From Sanghuangporus weigelae (taxonomy: Eukaryota; Basidiomycota; Agaricomycetes; Hymenochaetales; Hymenochaetaceae), in assembly GCA_033182465.1 (NCBI GenBank), contig CP137326.1:992001-1056000 (forward strand): DNA of 64,000 bases, read 5' to 3'. This document shows, in pieces, positions 1-17,200 of the stretch; position 1 is the stretch's first letter, and each line of letters starts with the position of its first letter. Under the pieces are notes generated by a model. It saw only the letters and a program-made list of their open reading frames with translations. It did no database searches and was not told where the DNA came from. The position numbers and the translations under genes are program-made.

Positions 1-40
1 TTGAAGTTGACCAACCACGAGCCAACAGTCAACAGTCGAC

Positions 41-453
41 ATGCCTGATGACGAACAAACATTTTTCGACAAGGAGAGAGACCATCTCTCTAGCGAGATC
101 GCGTCTGTAAGTCAGATCGGCCTTACTTCCATTCCATCTCTAATCTGTCCTTCCCATATTAGGGTTTCGAACACCTCCTCACCGCATCGAACCTCCTTAA
201 CCGTAAACTCGAAGAGGTTCTCGGCATGACAAGGGAGTATGATACTATCGCATCTCTCTGGGCGCGTTTCCACGCGCTTATGCGTGTCGAAGGTGGCGCT
301 GAAACCATCGACGATGCGAACGGCGATGAAAGTCTGATCGTTCCGTTGCACGATACGACCATTGTCGCAAACCCCAATGCGCCTTCGGGACTCCCTGGCA
401 CTGGCGGTTACACTCTGCAAGTACCGCCGTCCGCTCGAAAAGCCGATGCTTAA
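41..453 (+). CDS. DAD1: DASH complex subunit Dad1
   Basis: Two exons (41-106 and 163-453) joined across a 56-nt GTAAGT...TTAG intron give 118 residues. The first 60 residues carry the Dad1 core: a start rich in acidic residues, the FFDKERDHL segment, then LLNRKLEEV and MTREYDTIASLW. Dad1 belongs to the ten-protein DASH/DAM ring that couples kinetochores to microtubule plus ends, a fungus-specific complex. The tail after about residue 65 is low-complexity and not conserved. The ATG at 41 is the first in frame and only 40 nt of upstream sequence lies in the window, so the promoter is outside. I am confident of the family from the length and core motif. Confidence 0.88.
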
Positions 454-906
454 GGCGTCTGGCACTTCTTCACAAATCGGTCGAATGGGGTTTAGCACAG
501 AGTGGCCTTGGCCTTGGCACAGTCACTTAATCCTAGTATCTAGCATCATACCGATGTGACAGGCGTCCATTTACACTTCCTGGCCAAATCATATCTGATA
601 GGTGATTTGTGGTAGACGATATTCCGCATTTCCGCCTTCTATTCACATTCACTAAATGAAAAAAGTAATAGAATGCATCCTTGTGGCCCAGTACCCCGGA
701 GCTTCTCAGAATCAGGCAGTCGAATTTGTAGCAGTGGTGATTGTAGCCATGAAGAAGAATCGAGATCGATTTACCAGAATGGATATCAAAACACATAGTG
801 AATTTGGATACAAAAAACTCGACATTAAAGGGTCGGCTGAAGGGAAGAACTATCCCATATCAGATACGAATAACTGCGTACAAGGTATACATATTGTCAT
901 CAGTTC
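454..906. other. intergenic, convergent DAD1/PKC1 3' ends
   Basis: This 453-bp stretch separates the convergent stops of DAD1 and PKC1. Short open frames in it show no family resemblance or splice support. I see no gene here. Confidence 0.6.
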
Positions 907-4869
<3,963 letters not shown>

Positions 4870-4994
4870 GACCGACGTCGCTCAACTTTGCGGCTTAGGG
4901 CTTGAGTTACTGAATCTTGATCAAGGCGATGAAGCGTCAGTTTGGGACGCGGTGGCTGTCACCTGACCTGATTTGTCTATTACCTCATCAGGAA

Positions 4995-7797
4995 ATGCAG
5001 TTGCCTTTTATCGTCGTTTCAATACACTACGAGTCTTTCGCCTCTCCCACCACCACCGCATTCATAACCACACGCTGCAGCTACGATGCAATGCCACTCT
5101 TTCAGTACAAGTCCCTAATAAAAGCTAAGCATGCCGACTCTAGCCTGACTCTTCGAGTCTGCCACTCGCTTCATAGAGGAAAGGATCTTGCTTCTCAGTC
5201 AGGCTTGGATGGATCTTCGTCCTATGAACTCAAGAAATTTCTTCCAGCTTTGATAGACGTATTCTCTCTCTCAGACTTGATTCTTTGCATTTCTGTGACA
5301 ATTAATGAGCAAAGACTTCCTGGAGAATCGATTAAACAATCCATTATGGCCCGACATCTTATTCAAATGCTTCGCAATGTAAGTTGGGATTGCCTACTGC
5401 CTTTGTGACGATATACAGTTTAATTCTTGAAGAATGTCTCCGTCCTCGGTATAAACAATGTATCTGACGCATACGTTGACGAAAGGGATGGTCGAGTCAA
5501 AGGTTGGTGAATTGGTAATACAATCGCTCTGGAAGTTTCTGACCCTTTCTGTCCAGTGAATGTGACGCCTGAACGCTCTGGCCCACTGGAGATTTCGAAA
5601 TCGCAATTCTCCCTTGTTTCAATATGCCTTACATATCATTGCAAAACAACGCAAACTGATAATAGTAGTGTCTCTAACTCGTCTAAACTCGGATTTAATT
5701 TGGAAGTACTCAACCAGGCTATAAGCAATTTGATAAGCAACCATCTTACAAAGTCAGTCAGTCGCTATATTAGTTTGTTCAGCTTTAGAATCTGAATTCG
5801 CCAAGACGTTATCCGCTAATATTTGGTCCCTTGGGTGAAGTGAGTGGTCTTTTGCTCAGTTGCGCGAAGGTCCGTCCTTGTCATTATCTAATCTCATTTA
5901 GAAACTTGGACACGAAAAGCCGTATTTTCGTTCCATTGCGCGGAGTGTTTTATCAATGGCTCGTCGATCTTCCAATGATGAATTTCAAAAACAAGTTGGA
6001 CGTTATGCAAAGGTGTGTGATTCCGAGCACCGAATACCTATTGCTGAAGCTTTGCAAGATATTACGTAGGCGACTGCGCGAATATCATGTACGTAATATG
6101 AACGACTTACAGGAGCGCATCGAACACCATATGGAGTCGGACGGACCATTCAGCGAGGATCTTTGCGAAGAGCCCTCGGACGAGTCCATTATCTGTGATG
6201 CGATGCATTGTCTTTTTAGGCTTGTTCTTCGCCCATCTGTAGTGCACGTACGTCTCATGACCTTGCTTGTCCACTAAGTTGGGAATTCTGATCCTGTACA
6301 GTGTGTACCAGTGGCCGTGGATGCTATTGATGTACACAATGATGACCTCCGAAGCAGGTAGGCGTGCTATAGTTCCTTGCTGGCGCAGGCTATTATTCAA
6401 GCACGCGATTTGCCATAGATCATTGCCGTTCTGTCTGTTCCTCGACGAAGATGAGGAATGCAGTGATAGTATGGAAGATGACGATGCGATATGTAGTTCA
6501 GAATTTGAAGATGCAACCGGATTTAGAACAGAAGCAAACTGGATGTTCATGTCCGGACCGCCAGTTCAAATTGGATTCGAGACGGATCTGTTCTCGGAGA
6601 TTCAGGTAGTACGAGACAGAAGCGAAAACGTGAGGGAGCATATTTACTGTTCAGCTCCTTTTCGAATGAAAACCTCTGATTTTCATTCACTTGCTCTAGA
6701 ACTTTCTGTATGCACACTCTGTGGCTCATTCCTCCTCGGAGAACACACGGTTCTCTTACTCCGAGTTCGAAAACTCAGGATGGGCTTCTCAAGGCGTCGG
6801 ATCCGAATCCAATGTCCCGGAGAGTTCACAGGACTGTTCGGACCTCTACGATTCGGATACGGACTCGTTCAGAAACACTTTACTGGAAGAGAATAGCTCA
6901 TCGATGCTTGGCTCAGAAAATGACTTGGCTTGTGGTAATAAACTTTGCAACCCCAGTCATGGACTTGATGAACACGGGACTCTAGCTTCCAATTCAAGGA
7001 CCGACGAGGATGGCTATAAGAAGGATGACTTCGCCCGTGGTGCGGCGCCTGATCAGATACACTCTCAGGTTTTCTCAAGCACAGCCGGCTCTGCAATTCA
7101 GCCGGCTTCCTTCTGGGTCGATGATGCTGATCAGGAACTCGGCTTTGACTATGATGACTTCTTGCCTCCTGAGTGCTCTGGAGCAGGGAAATACGACTTG
7201 ATAACTGTACCGACCGATCAGCTACTATACACGAGCAGGACTAATTTGTCGTGTAACAGTGTTCTATCAGGACCTGTTCCGATGGCCGACGTTCCCGCAG
7301 CTTCTATCCCTTTCGCTATCGCGATAGACGAAGACACAAATAATCTCGGTCTGGACTTTGCCGGAGAAGCGGAGGATGGAGACCACAGCAATTGGGGTAA
7401 CGCAACACGAGGCCGAACCTTCTCGTCTTCACGTACTTCTCAAGAAGACTCCCACACGTCGGGGCTTGCACCGAGAGATGTAAACGTCGCTTCGCCCCTG
7501 AAGAAAGCCGGTGGGTCAGACGACCAGGTATGCTGCCTAGAAGGGACACTTTCCAGTGAGGCATTTGGGCATCCAGAACTCGACGGAGTGTTCGACTTTG
7601 CGATGCACATGGATTATGATGATGATTACGACGGGGACCTCGGGATAGAAGATGAGGATGATTTAAAGGAGGAGATTCGCCCGGCACCGATGTTGCAGTG
7701 CAGTGGTAGCTCCGGAAGGACTGATGAGGTGGAGATGGAAGCGATGTTTGATTGGGAGGAGGAGAATGAGAACGAGGGATGGAGTCTAATTGAATGA
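4995..7797 (+). CDS. uncharacterised protein with long acidic C-terminus
   Basis: I do not recognise this family. A nine-exon model keeps one frame throughout: 4995-5378, 5433-5502, 5557-5705, 5789-5839, 5902-6012, 6113-6247, 6302-6357, 6419-6629, 6700-7797. It sums to 2265 nt (754 residues). The N-terminal 250 residues look folded, with alternating hydrophobic helices and strands. From about residue 300 the protein becomes rich in Ser, Asp and Glu, with acidic clusters (DEDEE, MEDDD, YDDDYDGD) and ends in GWSLIE. The last exon is a single open stretch of 1098 nt. The start could instead be the ATG at 5091. It lies head-to-head with PKC1, about 125 bp apart. The 5706 intron is the weakest junction. 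There is no basis for a functional assignment. Confidence 0.6.
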
Positions 7798-8142
7798 AGC
7801 ATTTCACGGTTACTTACTGGGTAGAGTTGTAACGGAATGGAATGGACATATAGAAAAATAGAGTATTCATTCATTCATTCATTCATTCATTCAGAAGCTT
7901 CGATGACGAGAACTGACGCACGCACTTCTATAAAAGGGAATATATTACATAATCCGGAGCATGACTTACCTCTTGAACGGCGCCCCCTTGGTAACTTTGC
8001 CTCAGCGCCATCACCTTCAACTAGCTCTTCCAGCATCTCGTCGCTCACAACGTCGTCGTCGTTGTTGCCTTCGCTTTCAACGAACGCTTCTCGCGCTCAA
8101 GCCATCCATCCCTCCTCCTCCGCCCGTCACTCCCCGTCTACG
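7798..8142. other. intergenic / igo1 upstream region
   Basis: Holds the ATTC microsatellite and a pyrimidine-rich, serine/proline-codon-like stretch that is open in frame with igo1 from 7837. It is more likely 5' UTR and promoter than coding, because endosulfines normally begin close to the conserved block. Confidence 0.5.
7866..7892. repeat. (ATTC)n microsatellite
   Basis: About seven perfect ATTC units lie just 3' of the uncharacterised gene, probably in its 3' UTR. This is a simple tandem repeat with no spacers. Confidence 0.9.
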
Positions 8143-8755
8143 ATGCTTCCGCACAAGAAGAAGATTGACATTAGCGTATGTGTCCTTGATCTGGGCCTGG
8201 TAGTCTCCTTGAAATCCTAGCTGTGAGCTTAGTTCACGGTGAAGGAGGTCATCGAGACTCATCGAGCTCTCTAGTCCTTGGCGTCCGTCAGCTTAGACAG
8301 TAGAACTGACTTTGCTCTTTAGACCCTGACGGAGGAGGAGAGGAAACTCTTCAGCCTCTATGGGAAGCTACCGACACACAAGAACGTACTGACCAAGATT
8401 CAGAAAGTGAGCTACTCTTCAGTACGGATCCAAACGGCAACGATCTTATAATTTTAAATTTCTTTTTTGATGTAAAGGATCGCAAGTACTTCGACTCAGG
8501 TGACTATGCTCTGTCTAAGGCAGGAATCGCACCCGAAGAAGCGGTCGGCACGGCCATCCCAAACCCGCAGAAGTGCGTTATTGTCTATATCTTGGCGTGT
8601 GATCTTGATCTCTGACCGTCATCCTCAGCATTCCTCATGCGTCGCCACCGGCCTGCCAACAGGGTCTTTCCGTCTCCCCTACAAATTCGTCTAGCCCCGT
8701 GAAAGAGAGTGCGCTCGGGGCGCAAGATAGTGACGCCACGACCGATGAATCCTAG
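8143..8755 (+). CDS. igo1: endosulfine / ARPP-19 family PP2A inhibitor
   Basis: Four exons (8143-8175, 8323-8406, 8478-8572, 8629-8755) sum to 339 nt (112 residues). The core reads EEERKLFSLYGKLP, then KKYFDSGDY-type motif DRKYFDSGDYALSKAG, which is the family signature. Its serine is the site phosphorylated by Greatwall/Rim15 kinases in yeast and animals, turning the protein into a PP2A-B55 inhibitor that drives quiescence entry, mRNA protection and mitosis. The C-terminal 40 residues are Ser/Pro-rich and disordered. The first intron is long for this window (147 nt). The frame is open upstream to 7837, but I chose the ATG at 8143 because MLPHKKKIDIS leads straight into the conserved block. 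Confidence 0.92.
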
Positions 8756-9442
8756 TGATCATTGGAGCTTCCTTCTTGACCCTTCGTTTTCGCCTTTCTT
8801 TCGTCCTCGTTTCTTGGTGTGTGAAGAGTATGTAGGGATATTACAGCCTCCAAGTGTCCCCACTCTTCATCACTCGGGATTATTATGAACTCCACTTAAT
8901 CACACACCGCCTTGTCATTGGATCGTCTATGGATGACCCGTCCTTATTGTTGCCGTATTGCAATCAGCTTTTTGAAGAGCCTTTGGACTGAACTGGATAA
9001 AGGCGCTTGCCTCTTGTTCCGTTCCATATTGCTCGTGTATTACGTACATAAATCTCTGACTTGTCCACAATGATTTGGCTGTGCGTCACTGCATCCGCAT
9101 TGGCGTTCATTAATTATTGCATAACACGCGCATTGCATAAATCAGAAGAGAATATCAAAAGAAGAGAAACTAATATTACAAGTAAATGCGATACAGATGA
9201 AGAAAGCAAAGTAATAGACCAATCAAATATGGGGAGGGCATTGTTACAGTTCCACGATAATGGTATCCATGAAAGCTCGGGGTAAATTGTAATTTGAGCG
9301 ATAACAAGATAAATGTGAACAAACAGAAGGGCAAAGCTGCACAAGAGATGCGGATATAGGACATTAAATCGAACAGTAATGAAATAAGTTTTTCAGAACA
9401 AACGAGGGGAACGCAAAAAAAAGAGGGGGGGACGAATGACGC
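8756..9442. other. intergenic, convergent igo1/RasGEF
   Basis: This stretch of 687 bp between convergent stops holds both 3' UTRs and an AT-rich section near 9100-9400. I see no coding signature. Short open frames at 9061-9364 have no recognisable content. Confidence 0.55.
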
Positions 9443-12400
9443 CTACAAGAACCCACTTTCCTGAAGGAGTCGTGCCATCTTTTCATCCTCCCGTTCTCGA
9501 GGTTCGCGCTCAAGACTAAGGTTCCAGAAGTGTTCGCCCCAATCAACGGAATCGTTGAAGGTGCTCAGACTTTCCTCGATGAAAGTCAATATTGGCGGAA
9601 GTGGCGCAAGATTGAAGTCCTGAGATTGCCAACGTTGGATCTCCCGAATGATCTCTGCGGCGCGTTGTCGCTTGCCAAAATTGATGAGATTGCCAGGCAG
9701 AACGTCCTTACTCCCATCATTAATGAAAGTTAAGGTAGTCAGATAGACGCCTACACGTCGTCATTAGCCAAGTTTGGATATCATTCAAGAATATCCGCCT
9801 ACCGATAAAGGGAATACCAGGCGGATTTGTCTGCGCGAGTGTGGCTTTATAGTTCGTGAAGTTTTTCGTCGAGTCCAACGTCATCTCGCAAGACCCAAGT
9901 TGCGTCATGAATCTCCCACTGACTTGCTCCCACGTGCGCTTCAATCGACGAATCGGAGGCGAGTTCAAACCGGAAATGATGGCCGCCATACTCGAGAAAT
10001 TGTTTAAATTTCTACATCTCTGTGGTGGAAGGATCGACAGTCAGGCGTTCAATCGTTAATCGCGATCGCGACATTTGAATAGAAGCTTACATCAGCGACT
10101 TGAATCCATTGCTTTACTAAGGCGGCTCGCTTTCGCGAGTCCTCTTTGATGAGTATAGTCGAGTTCACCCAGTTGGCGATCTGCAAAACCAGTCAAAAAG
10201 TATGACGAATGAAACACGAACGAGCATACCTTGTTAGTCATCTGGATCACATCCGTGATATGATCTTTATGCTCGCCAGCCTTCTGCTCCCTCGACCGTT
10301 GTAAGCATTCGATCGCTCTAATCTTTTTGTACAGGGCAAACTCCATGATCGTCAACTGACGGGCGAGCTCTAGCGAGTCGATATCAAGCAGCTTGAGTTT
10401 GCCCTTGTTCATGCCCTTCGGAATGATTGACTGAGGCGGGAAGGACGTCGGCGGTGTAACAGTAAGAGGCTTTAGTCCACCCTGCTTCTAAAGAAATGCA
10501 TAAGAAAGAGCAGCACGCAGTAAACAGGGATCACTCACTTTGCGTTCAACAATATTCAATGTGGTTTTTGCCGCTGGAGAAGCGGAAACTTCCGGATGTA
10601 GGAGGAAATCCTTGATACGGTCCAAGATGTAGAGGTCATCTTCGACGAGTACATCATCATCCGTGACCATTGTCTTGAACGTGTTAAGCACTCTGTCAAG
10701 AGATTAGCTGGTGCGAAATGTGAGTCAGATTGAGCCCACCGAGATCGGACGATATGCTGCTTTAGCTTCGTCCATTCTTCCAGCTCATGTGGCTTCAGAT
10801 CATCCGGTGGTTGAATCCGGTACCGCTGGACCAATAAGTCGAATAACTCGTTAAGCGTGGTGAACGACTTATACGTCATCAAAAATGTTCGAATGAACAC
10901 CGGATCTGAACCCGTATTTTTGGGGCAAAAAATCATTTAGAGATAGCACGAATCAATATTCTTGATTGATACAGACCAGCGTATTCATGGGTCGTCAACC
11001 GTTCAACCAAAGCCGGCAAAGTGCCTGCCCTGATTGCACCATCATTGAAGATAATGTCTTCCTTCTTATGGTCCGCACGAAGATACCAGGGCTTCGAATC
11101 AGCGTTGGCAATCTCGATTATCCTTGCCGGCGTGTCTTCACCAAAGAATTTCGCAAGTTTCGATCCGGGAGGTGGTCCTTGGAGCAATGTGAGAATGGTT
11201 GTAACAATTCAAAACCATAAGCCTCACTCTTCTCGACAACATCCTCTTCCTCTGGAAGATCCTGATCCGCAGATGTAATCTTCGACGAAGACAGCGACTT
11301 CTTATGTCCGCTTACTTGATCAAAGGATTCAGCCAACGTATCTTCCCGAGTTTCAGTCTCCCCTATCTCCGACAAGAGTGCATCTAATCCTGTCATAGCT
11401 GGTCTAGCAGTGCCTTTCCGGAAAGCAAAATCCATGTCCACCACGTCCTCGTCCTCATTTGCAGTGTCCGACATGGGCCCGAAGAAATGCGATAGGCGTC
11501 GATTCCCATCCATAATGCTCATACGCGAGATTCGCAGCGCCATGGATTCTCTAAATCGCCCTTCTGATGCGATCTGTTCTCGAGAGATCGCAAGAAGTTT
11601 CTCCAAAAGTTCGACTACCATTGTCGTTTCGGATTTCAGTACTCGTACCGAACCGTACAAGCTAGAGATGGTGGACTGCCTGTCAATGGTATCCATTTCC
11701 TTGCCAGTCGTGACCCACTTAAATGGGATTGTCTGAGTGAATGTGAACAGCACCGAGCCGTCATCATATACACTTTGGGTAATCGCCTCGAACTTCCTCA
11801 GCAGTGATCGAGCTTCGGCGACTGCCCGCATGTAAGGATCGTCTGAATGTGACGTGTTCGTCTGTTCTCCACGCAGACCACCGACGTCGACCTCCTGACA
11901 AACGTTTACATCCATGATGAAATTAAGGAAAGCCCAAATCTCAGCAAGAAGGGATTGAGTATGAACCATCAGATCGTCTATTTTAATGAGTTCAGATTGC
12001 ATGCGACGAGAATTCACTGAGTCTAACTGACCGTTTGTAGTGTCCGAATCTTGCAGCATGTCAACAAGATTTGTTAATTTGTTGTCCACACTCTCCTGCA
12101 ACGTCTTTGCCTCAGAGACGGTGTCGTCATTTAGTGATCGCTTCGGCAAGCCAAGCCCCTCATCCACATTAATGAATCCGAAGCCTTTCCACGACCCAGA
12201 AACACCGGCACCTGGAAGACCAAGACCAATGTGCTGAAGATCAAATACGCCTCGAAGCCGCTTTCTACCGATACGTTGTTGTAATTGCTTAATAACATTT
12301 CGAGAGTATTGCTTCTTCGCTTCTGTAACGAAATTGTCAACAGCACGCTGTAAGTCCGCGGCGTCTTGTTCGACACGTATCATCATCTCCGAAGAAAGAG

Positions 12401-14021
12401 CTTCCCGCTTATACCGAGCAGCACGGGCAGAAAGCACGAGTTTCGATAGCGTGGCGGTGACCTTGCGCTGAGAACTTTTTAATTGCTGTTGCAGTTGCTG
12501 AACAACAGCCGTTGCAGTCGGATCGCCAGCGTCTCGTTCTCCAAAAGCATTAGGCAAGGGCCCAGCCAAAGCGCAAGAGACATAAAGTAAATTCCGCACA
12601 GCAACAACAACAGAACCGACGTTCTGCTCAATTTCCTTGTCATGATCAGCACCTTTCGGCAATCCATTATCGTCTACAGAAGCCATGACTACAATGATGG
12701 CATCTCGGACCGCATCCGCAAGGGAGTCAATGGATTCTGGTTCGGGAGGCGTAAGTGCCCTTTGAAGTAAAAGGGCAGAGCGTTCTGCGGGTGTTAGCCC
12801 AGGGTTGCTGTCGACGCCTATGGGCCCATTCGCAGGCCGTACTGGCCGATCGTGAGTTTCAGTGTCTCGTGGATGGACATCAGAATCGTCTGAATAGACA
12901 CTGTCACGTTTGGAGCTTTGATTATTGCTCGTAACTGAATCTGCACGTAACCGAGCCTCCGTAAACATGGTCTCACTCGTGCTGGCGTAACCCGAAGTCG
13001 TGGAAGAGGGTCCTGGGACATACGACCGGCCGTTTTGATGCGTGTCATTTGGGTGCACACCCGTCGCGGTGGTATCAATGCGTGGAACAGTGCCGGACGC
13101 ATTAACAGTCGCTCCATTCTCAGGAATAGGTCTTGTCCACTGAATTTGACCAGTAATCTTATTAAAATAGTAATAAGTCAGGCCGTCGTCTGCAAGTCGC
13201 TTTGTCCAAGGTTCGGGAGTGCCGTTTCGTTTAGCGAGACCGAAACCTGCACGGTAAGGACCAGACTGGCCGCCACCAGCGGAACCATTCGTACGCCTCG
13301 GTAAATGCGAAGCCTGTGTATCAACTCGAGTCGTAGAACGCAAACTTGAGGCTGTGAGCATGTCTCTTGGGTCGTCGTGAGCCTCTGAGCCGATATCGAC
13401 GGGCAGGTCTCGAGACCGTTCACCAGTCTGAGTGTTCACATAATATATCTGTTCTTGCGTCTTAGCAACATGACAATATGCACAACCAGGTACACATACC
13501 TGCCCGGTGGGGTCGACTTCAGGCAACCAAAAATCATGATTTGATGCACTTTGTGAGCTCAATACGCCGCGGTTGACATCTTGGTAGCCATGTCTTGTGC
13601 GCGAGACTTCCATTTCTTCCTGCAACCAGTCACGATCTCGTTCGGCACCAGTAACGCCGCGTACCTGCTGGCTTACGTCGATCGCAGAGTCATGGACCTC
13701 AGTAGGACGCAATTGGAGACCAAGCTCTGCCTCTGCTTCCGCGTCCGATATCGGTTGAACATAATTTGAGGGGAACCAGCCTCGCTCCTCGCCAAGCAGA
13801 CCATCCCACCACCCTGATTCAAGCTGCGTCAAGACCTCGATAATGTCGCCACGATAGAAGGATAACGACGAGCTGTCAGTCGCCTGGTAGTCGTAGAGAG
13901 CGCGACAATAAAACGTCGGGAGCATTTGGTCGTCTCCGGTCTGAGTATCATCTTCATGAGTGTTATTTGCTAGTGTGCGGTCACCGGCGTTGTACATTGT
14001 CGTTGTCGCCGCACTCGACAT
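9443..14021 (-). CDS. CDC25: Cdc25-type Ras guanine nucleotide exchange factor
   Basis: Eight exons sum to 4194 nt (1397 residues): 11216-14021, 10977-11177, 10740-10905, 10539-10692, 10230-10481, 10091-10180, 9803-10019, 9443-9750. Domain order: an SH3 domain at about residues 36-92 (ALYDYQATDSSSLSF..GEERGWFPSNYVQ), WW-like segments (EPWTKRLADDGLTYYYFN), a long central region, a RasGEF N-terminal module (DPVFIRTFLMTYKSF) and the catalytic RasGEF domain. The catalytic part contains DIDSLELARQLTIMEF, the WVNSTIL helix and IPFIGVYLTTLTFI. It loads Ras with GTP at the membrane, upstream of adenylate cyclase/PKA and MAPK mating or growth signalling. The first intron (11178-11215, GTTTTG donor) is only 38 nt, the shortest in the window. 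The frame and conserved joins support it. Confidence 0.94.
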
Positions 14022-14279
14022 GATAAAATAAATTCGGAATGAGTAGACCGTGCACAGTACCCGTGTCTATTGTGCCTGCCGGCGCCCGTGTTGGTGTCGA
14101 GGATGTGAGAAAGAAAGCGGTGAGGCGAGTTAGCGACAAGGAAGAACAGGACTCAGTCAGGAGAAGAGAACACGTGGGAAAAACAGCCAGTACGTACGCC
14201 ACTTTCATTTTATTATAATATTATTATTACAGTATTTATTTTATTATCGCAATTATTATAACTTGTATTGCTTGCTCTT
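14022..14279. promoter_or_regulatory. RasGEF upstream region with CACGTG
   Basis: 258 bp between the RasGEF start and the EFL1 stop. It contains one CACGTG palindrome at 14171-14176 and a strongly AT-rich run at about 14208-14260 (TTATTATAA-type). It is the likely RasGEF promoter and the EFL1 3' UTR. Confidence 0.5.
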
Positions 14280-17200
14280 TCATCTCTTCAGTGTGCGTTG
14301 CTTCTCGGCAAACTCTACTATCTTTCTATCCACGAACAGTCCCTTTCGCTCCCTTACTCGGTCCATGTACATCTTTGCTACATTCTCTCGGTCGGCCTTT
14401 TCTCCTAGGTCTTCCAGCTCCTCTTCCGTTGTTGGCACCCAGAATGGATCCTGGTCTAACATCTCGTACCTGGTAATTACAAGAGATAAACCAACCGCTC
14501 AAATGCTCGAAAATTTTGCTCACCCGCTAAAAACGAGCTGAGGGCTCGCCGCTCCTGATGTTCTTTTTCGTATCTCTGGAGGCAACCTGCATCAGTCGTC
14601 GCTCAGGGACATGCTTTGATACTGATGCATTCTCACCGTCCGCAAACCCAAAACTTTCTACAACAGGAAGAAGCGCTCTGACGGTGAAGAACGTAGTGCC
14701 TTCCTTCATTTCTTCAGACACAATCCGACCGCGTCGCTTTGCCACAACCCCGTAAACTTTACCTAGCACGTCGGCTATGAACTCAATCAGCAACGCTCAA
14801 TGGTACATCATGATCAGACCGGAGATGCTCACTGGAAGCTTGTATGTCACAGGTGTACATAGCAAGCATCAGTCTCGGGCTCCAGTCTAATAACCCATTG
14901 CGGCACGCGTCTTGTACGGCGGAGATCATCGATCCAATCACCTGAGCTGCCGGTGGTCGAAAAGAATTCAATCGACCAACAAAAAGACAGAAAGGCTCAT
15001 TATGTGCTTACAGCTCTCATAATCCTTAGCCTCGGTATCGACTTGTAAGCTCTCCACAAAGAAAGCCATGCCTTCGACAGGCTCAGCGCACAATGGTCCT
15101 CTAAATGTTGCGATCTGGAATCCAGTCTCTACGTTGCTCTCAGCATCTTGCAACAATCTAGTTTTGCCTACTACCGGCTCTGCACTTTGTGCGCGTCGTA
15201 ACCGTTTTTTAAGGCTATATGCACATGCTGTCAGCAACCAGTCTCAAATCAAAATGAGGGTGAGGGCTAACTCACGAATTTGTCGGACTTCCATTCCTTG
15301 CATCAACCAGCATACAACTACCAGCAGATTGTGGCCCAAATGCCCAAACCCTGTCTGCAACGTTATGCCATTCCGGGCCAGCTTTTCTGCACGCAGCCTC
15401 AAGACCCGTCCAAAACTCGTCTGGTCTAACTGTCGGTTTTCGAAACACGTCTCCTTGGAGACTGACACCTTCCATTAAACTATCCTCCTCTTCCTGTTGC
15501 GAGGAATTGGCATCTCCTGACAAGGCCTGCTCCTTCAATTTTCTTTCCCTCAATATCCTCCGAAGAACGAGAAGATTGTCTTGAATAAACTCAAGGATCG
15601 GTCGGGGAAGCGGAGCAGCTCGGATCCTGAACTTGATAACTGAATGTGCACTAACACCTTGAACAGTTCCACGGGGTGCATTCGGGTTTTTTGACGGCAT
15701 CATGTCAGACGCTTTGACTGCAGTCTCTCTAAATGGCACTATGGGTGCTGAGGGCTGGATATCAATCTTGGCAAATCGTTCACGAAGATCTTTCAGGCAT
15801 CGCTAGAGCACTCTCAATATCTGACCCTAGTGACGCTTAACGATGACAAACCTCAAGGTGTAACTCTCCGGCCGTCAAGATTACATGTTCGCCTGTTTGC
15901 TGCTGGAATGTCTCGACAGCAGGGTCAGCTTGACTAAGCAATTTGAGGCCCTCGATGAGTTTTGGTAAATTTGCTTCAGAGATGGTCAGAGCTAAGTAAG
16001 AACAGTTACGCTAGCAATTACTTGCCTGGTTCAGTTGGTTCCAGTGCGACTCGGACGATGGGAGCTGACTGTACAATGTATTAGCCAAACGCTCATGCAA
16101 GCATGATTAAATCTCCCACTTGACGAATAATTCCACCCAAATTGATCAAGCATTCTCTATCCTCAGTCGGGTCTTCAGCACGAGGCCGTTCTACATTCGG
16201 AGCACATAGTGTAGCATGTCTCCAGACCTTCCCTTCCAAGCCTCGCAACGCAAATACGTTACCCGCCCTAACAGTATCTACAGGCTCGAGATCCCTCCCC
16301 ATCATGATATAAAGTGCGTCAACTTTGGCCTTTACTATGTGACTCGCATTTCGTGGGTGGGAAGGACCCAGACTCTCACTGTACTTTGGCAATACGCAGT
16401 ATATCGATGATCCCGTGCGCAGAAGTCCGGAATAGAGGCGTGCAAAACCGAGAAAAACATTACGCTCGCCTTCAGGAGGAATTTCAGAAGTCGTCGTTGG
16501 ATCTGTCACTTCTCCATCCAGCAGCGGCTGATCGTTCTCTCCAGCCCCATTTAGGAGAGTTTCTTTCGCTGTCTCATTGTTCTGCCTGAGCTCCTTCCTC
16601 CTCTCGCGTATCTGATCCGCAGTAAGTGGCTTCCCCTTATTCTCCGGAAGATCCTTGGCCTGTACCGCAAACATTTTGCTGACATACGCAACGATAAATG
16701 CTCCCTCACTCGAATCGCACGAGAATAAATCTCGTTCAAGTTTATTCTTCGGCTCTAAAGTCGGTTGATGCAAGTCTGGATAAAGCATTTTTGGCATGCG
16801 AGTTGCTTGGGCTACTGACGGCGCTGGAATCACGTCTATGACAGCTTGGATGGTGCATGTTGAAAGTGAAAGCCATTGCCCGAATATCAAAGAAAGAAGG
16901 TGTCTTGTGTCCTTCGCTTTCAGATCTCGAGGTGGGATTTTGAGGTTTAAAGTAGAAACGATTTTGGATACTTTGTCAGGATTCCTAGTGTGCATTAAGA
17001 AATTAGTAAACGTGAACAGAATAATGCAAGAAGTAACGTACGGATTGATGACTACACTGTCATAGACAGCCCAGATATTGTCCAGGACGAACTGAACAAA
17101 AAGTGGCTTCAATTCTCTTCCTTTTAGGTGCTTATATCCAATCACCCTCTTAGACTTTGGATCTAGGTAGTAGTCGCCCCAGAGCACTCTTCTGAGGTTC

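Noticed and set aside
7866-7892. ATTC repeat as a possible CRISPR or telomere-like array
   Set aside because: Four-base perfect tandem repeat without spacers; an ordinary microsatellite.
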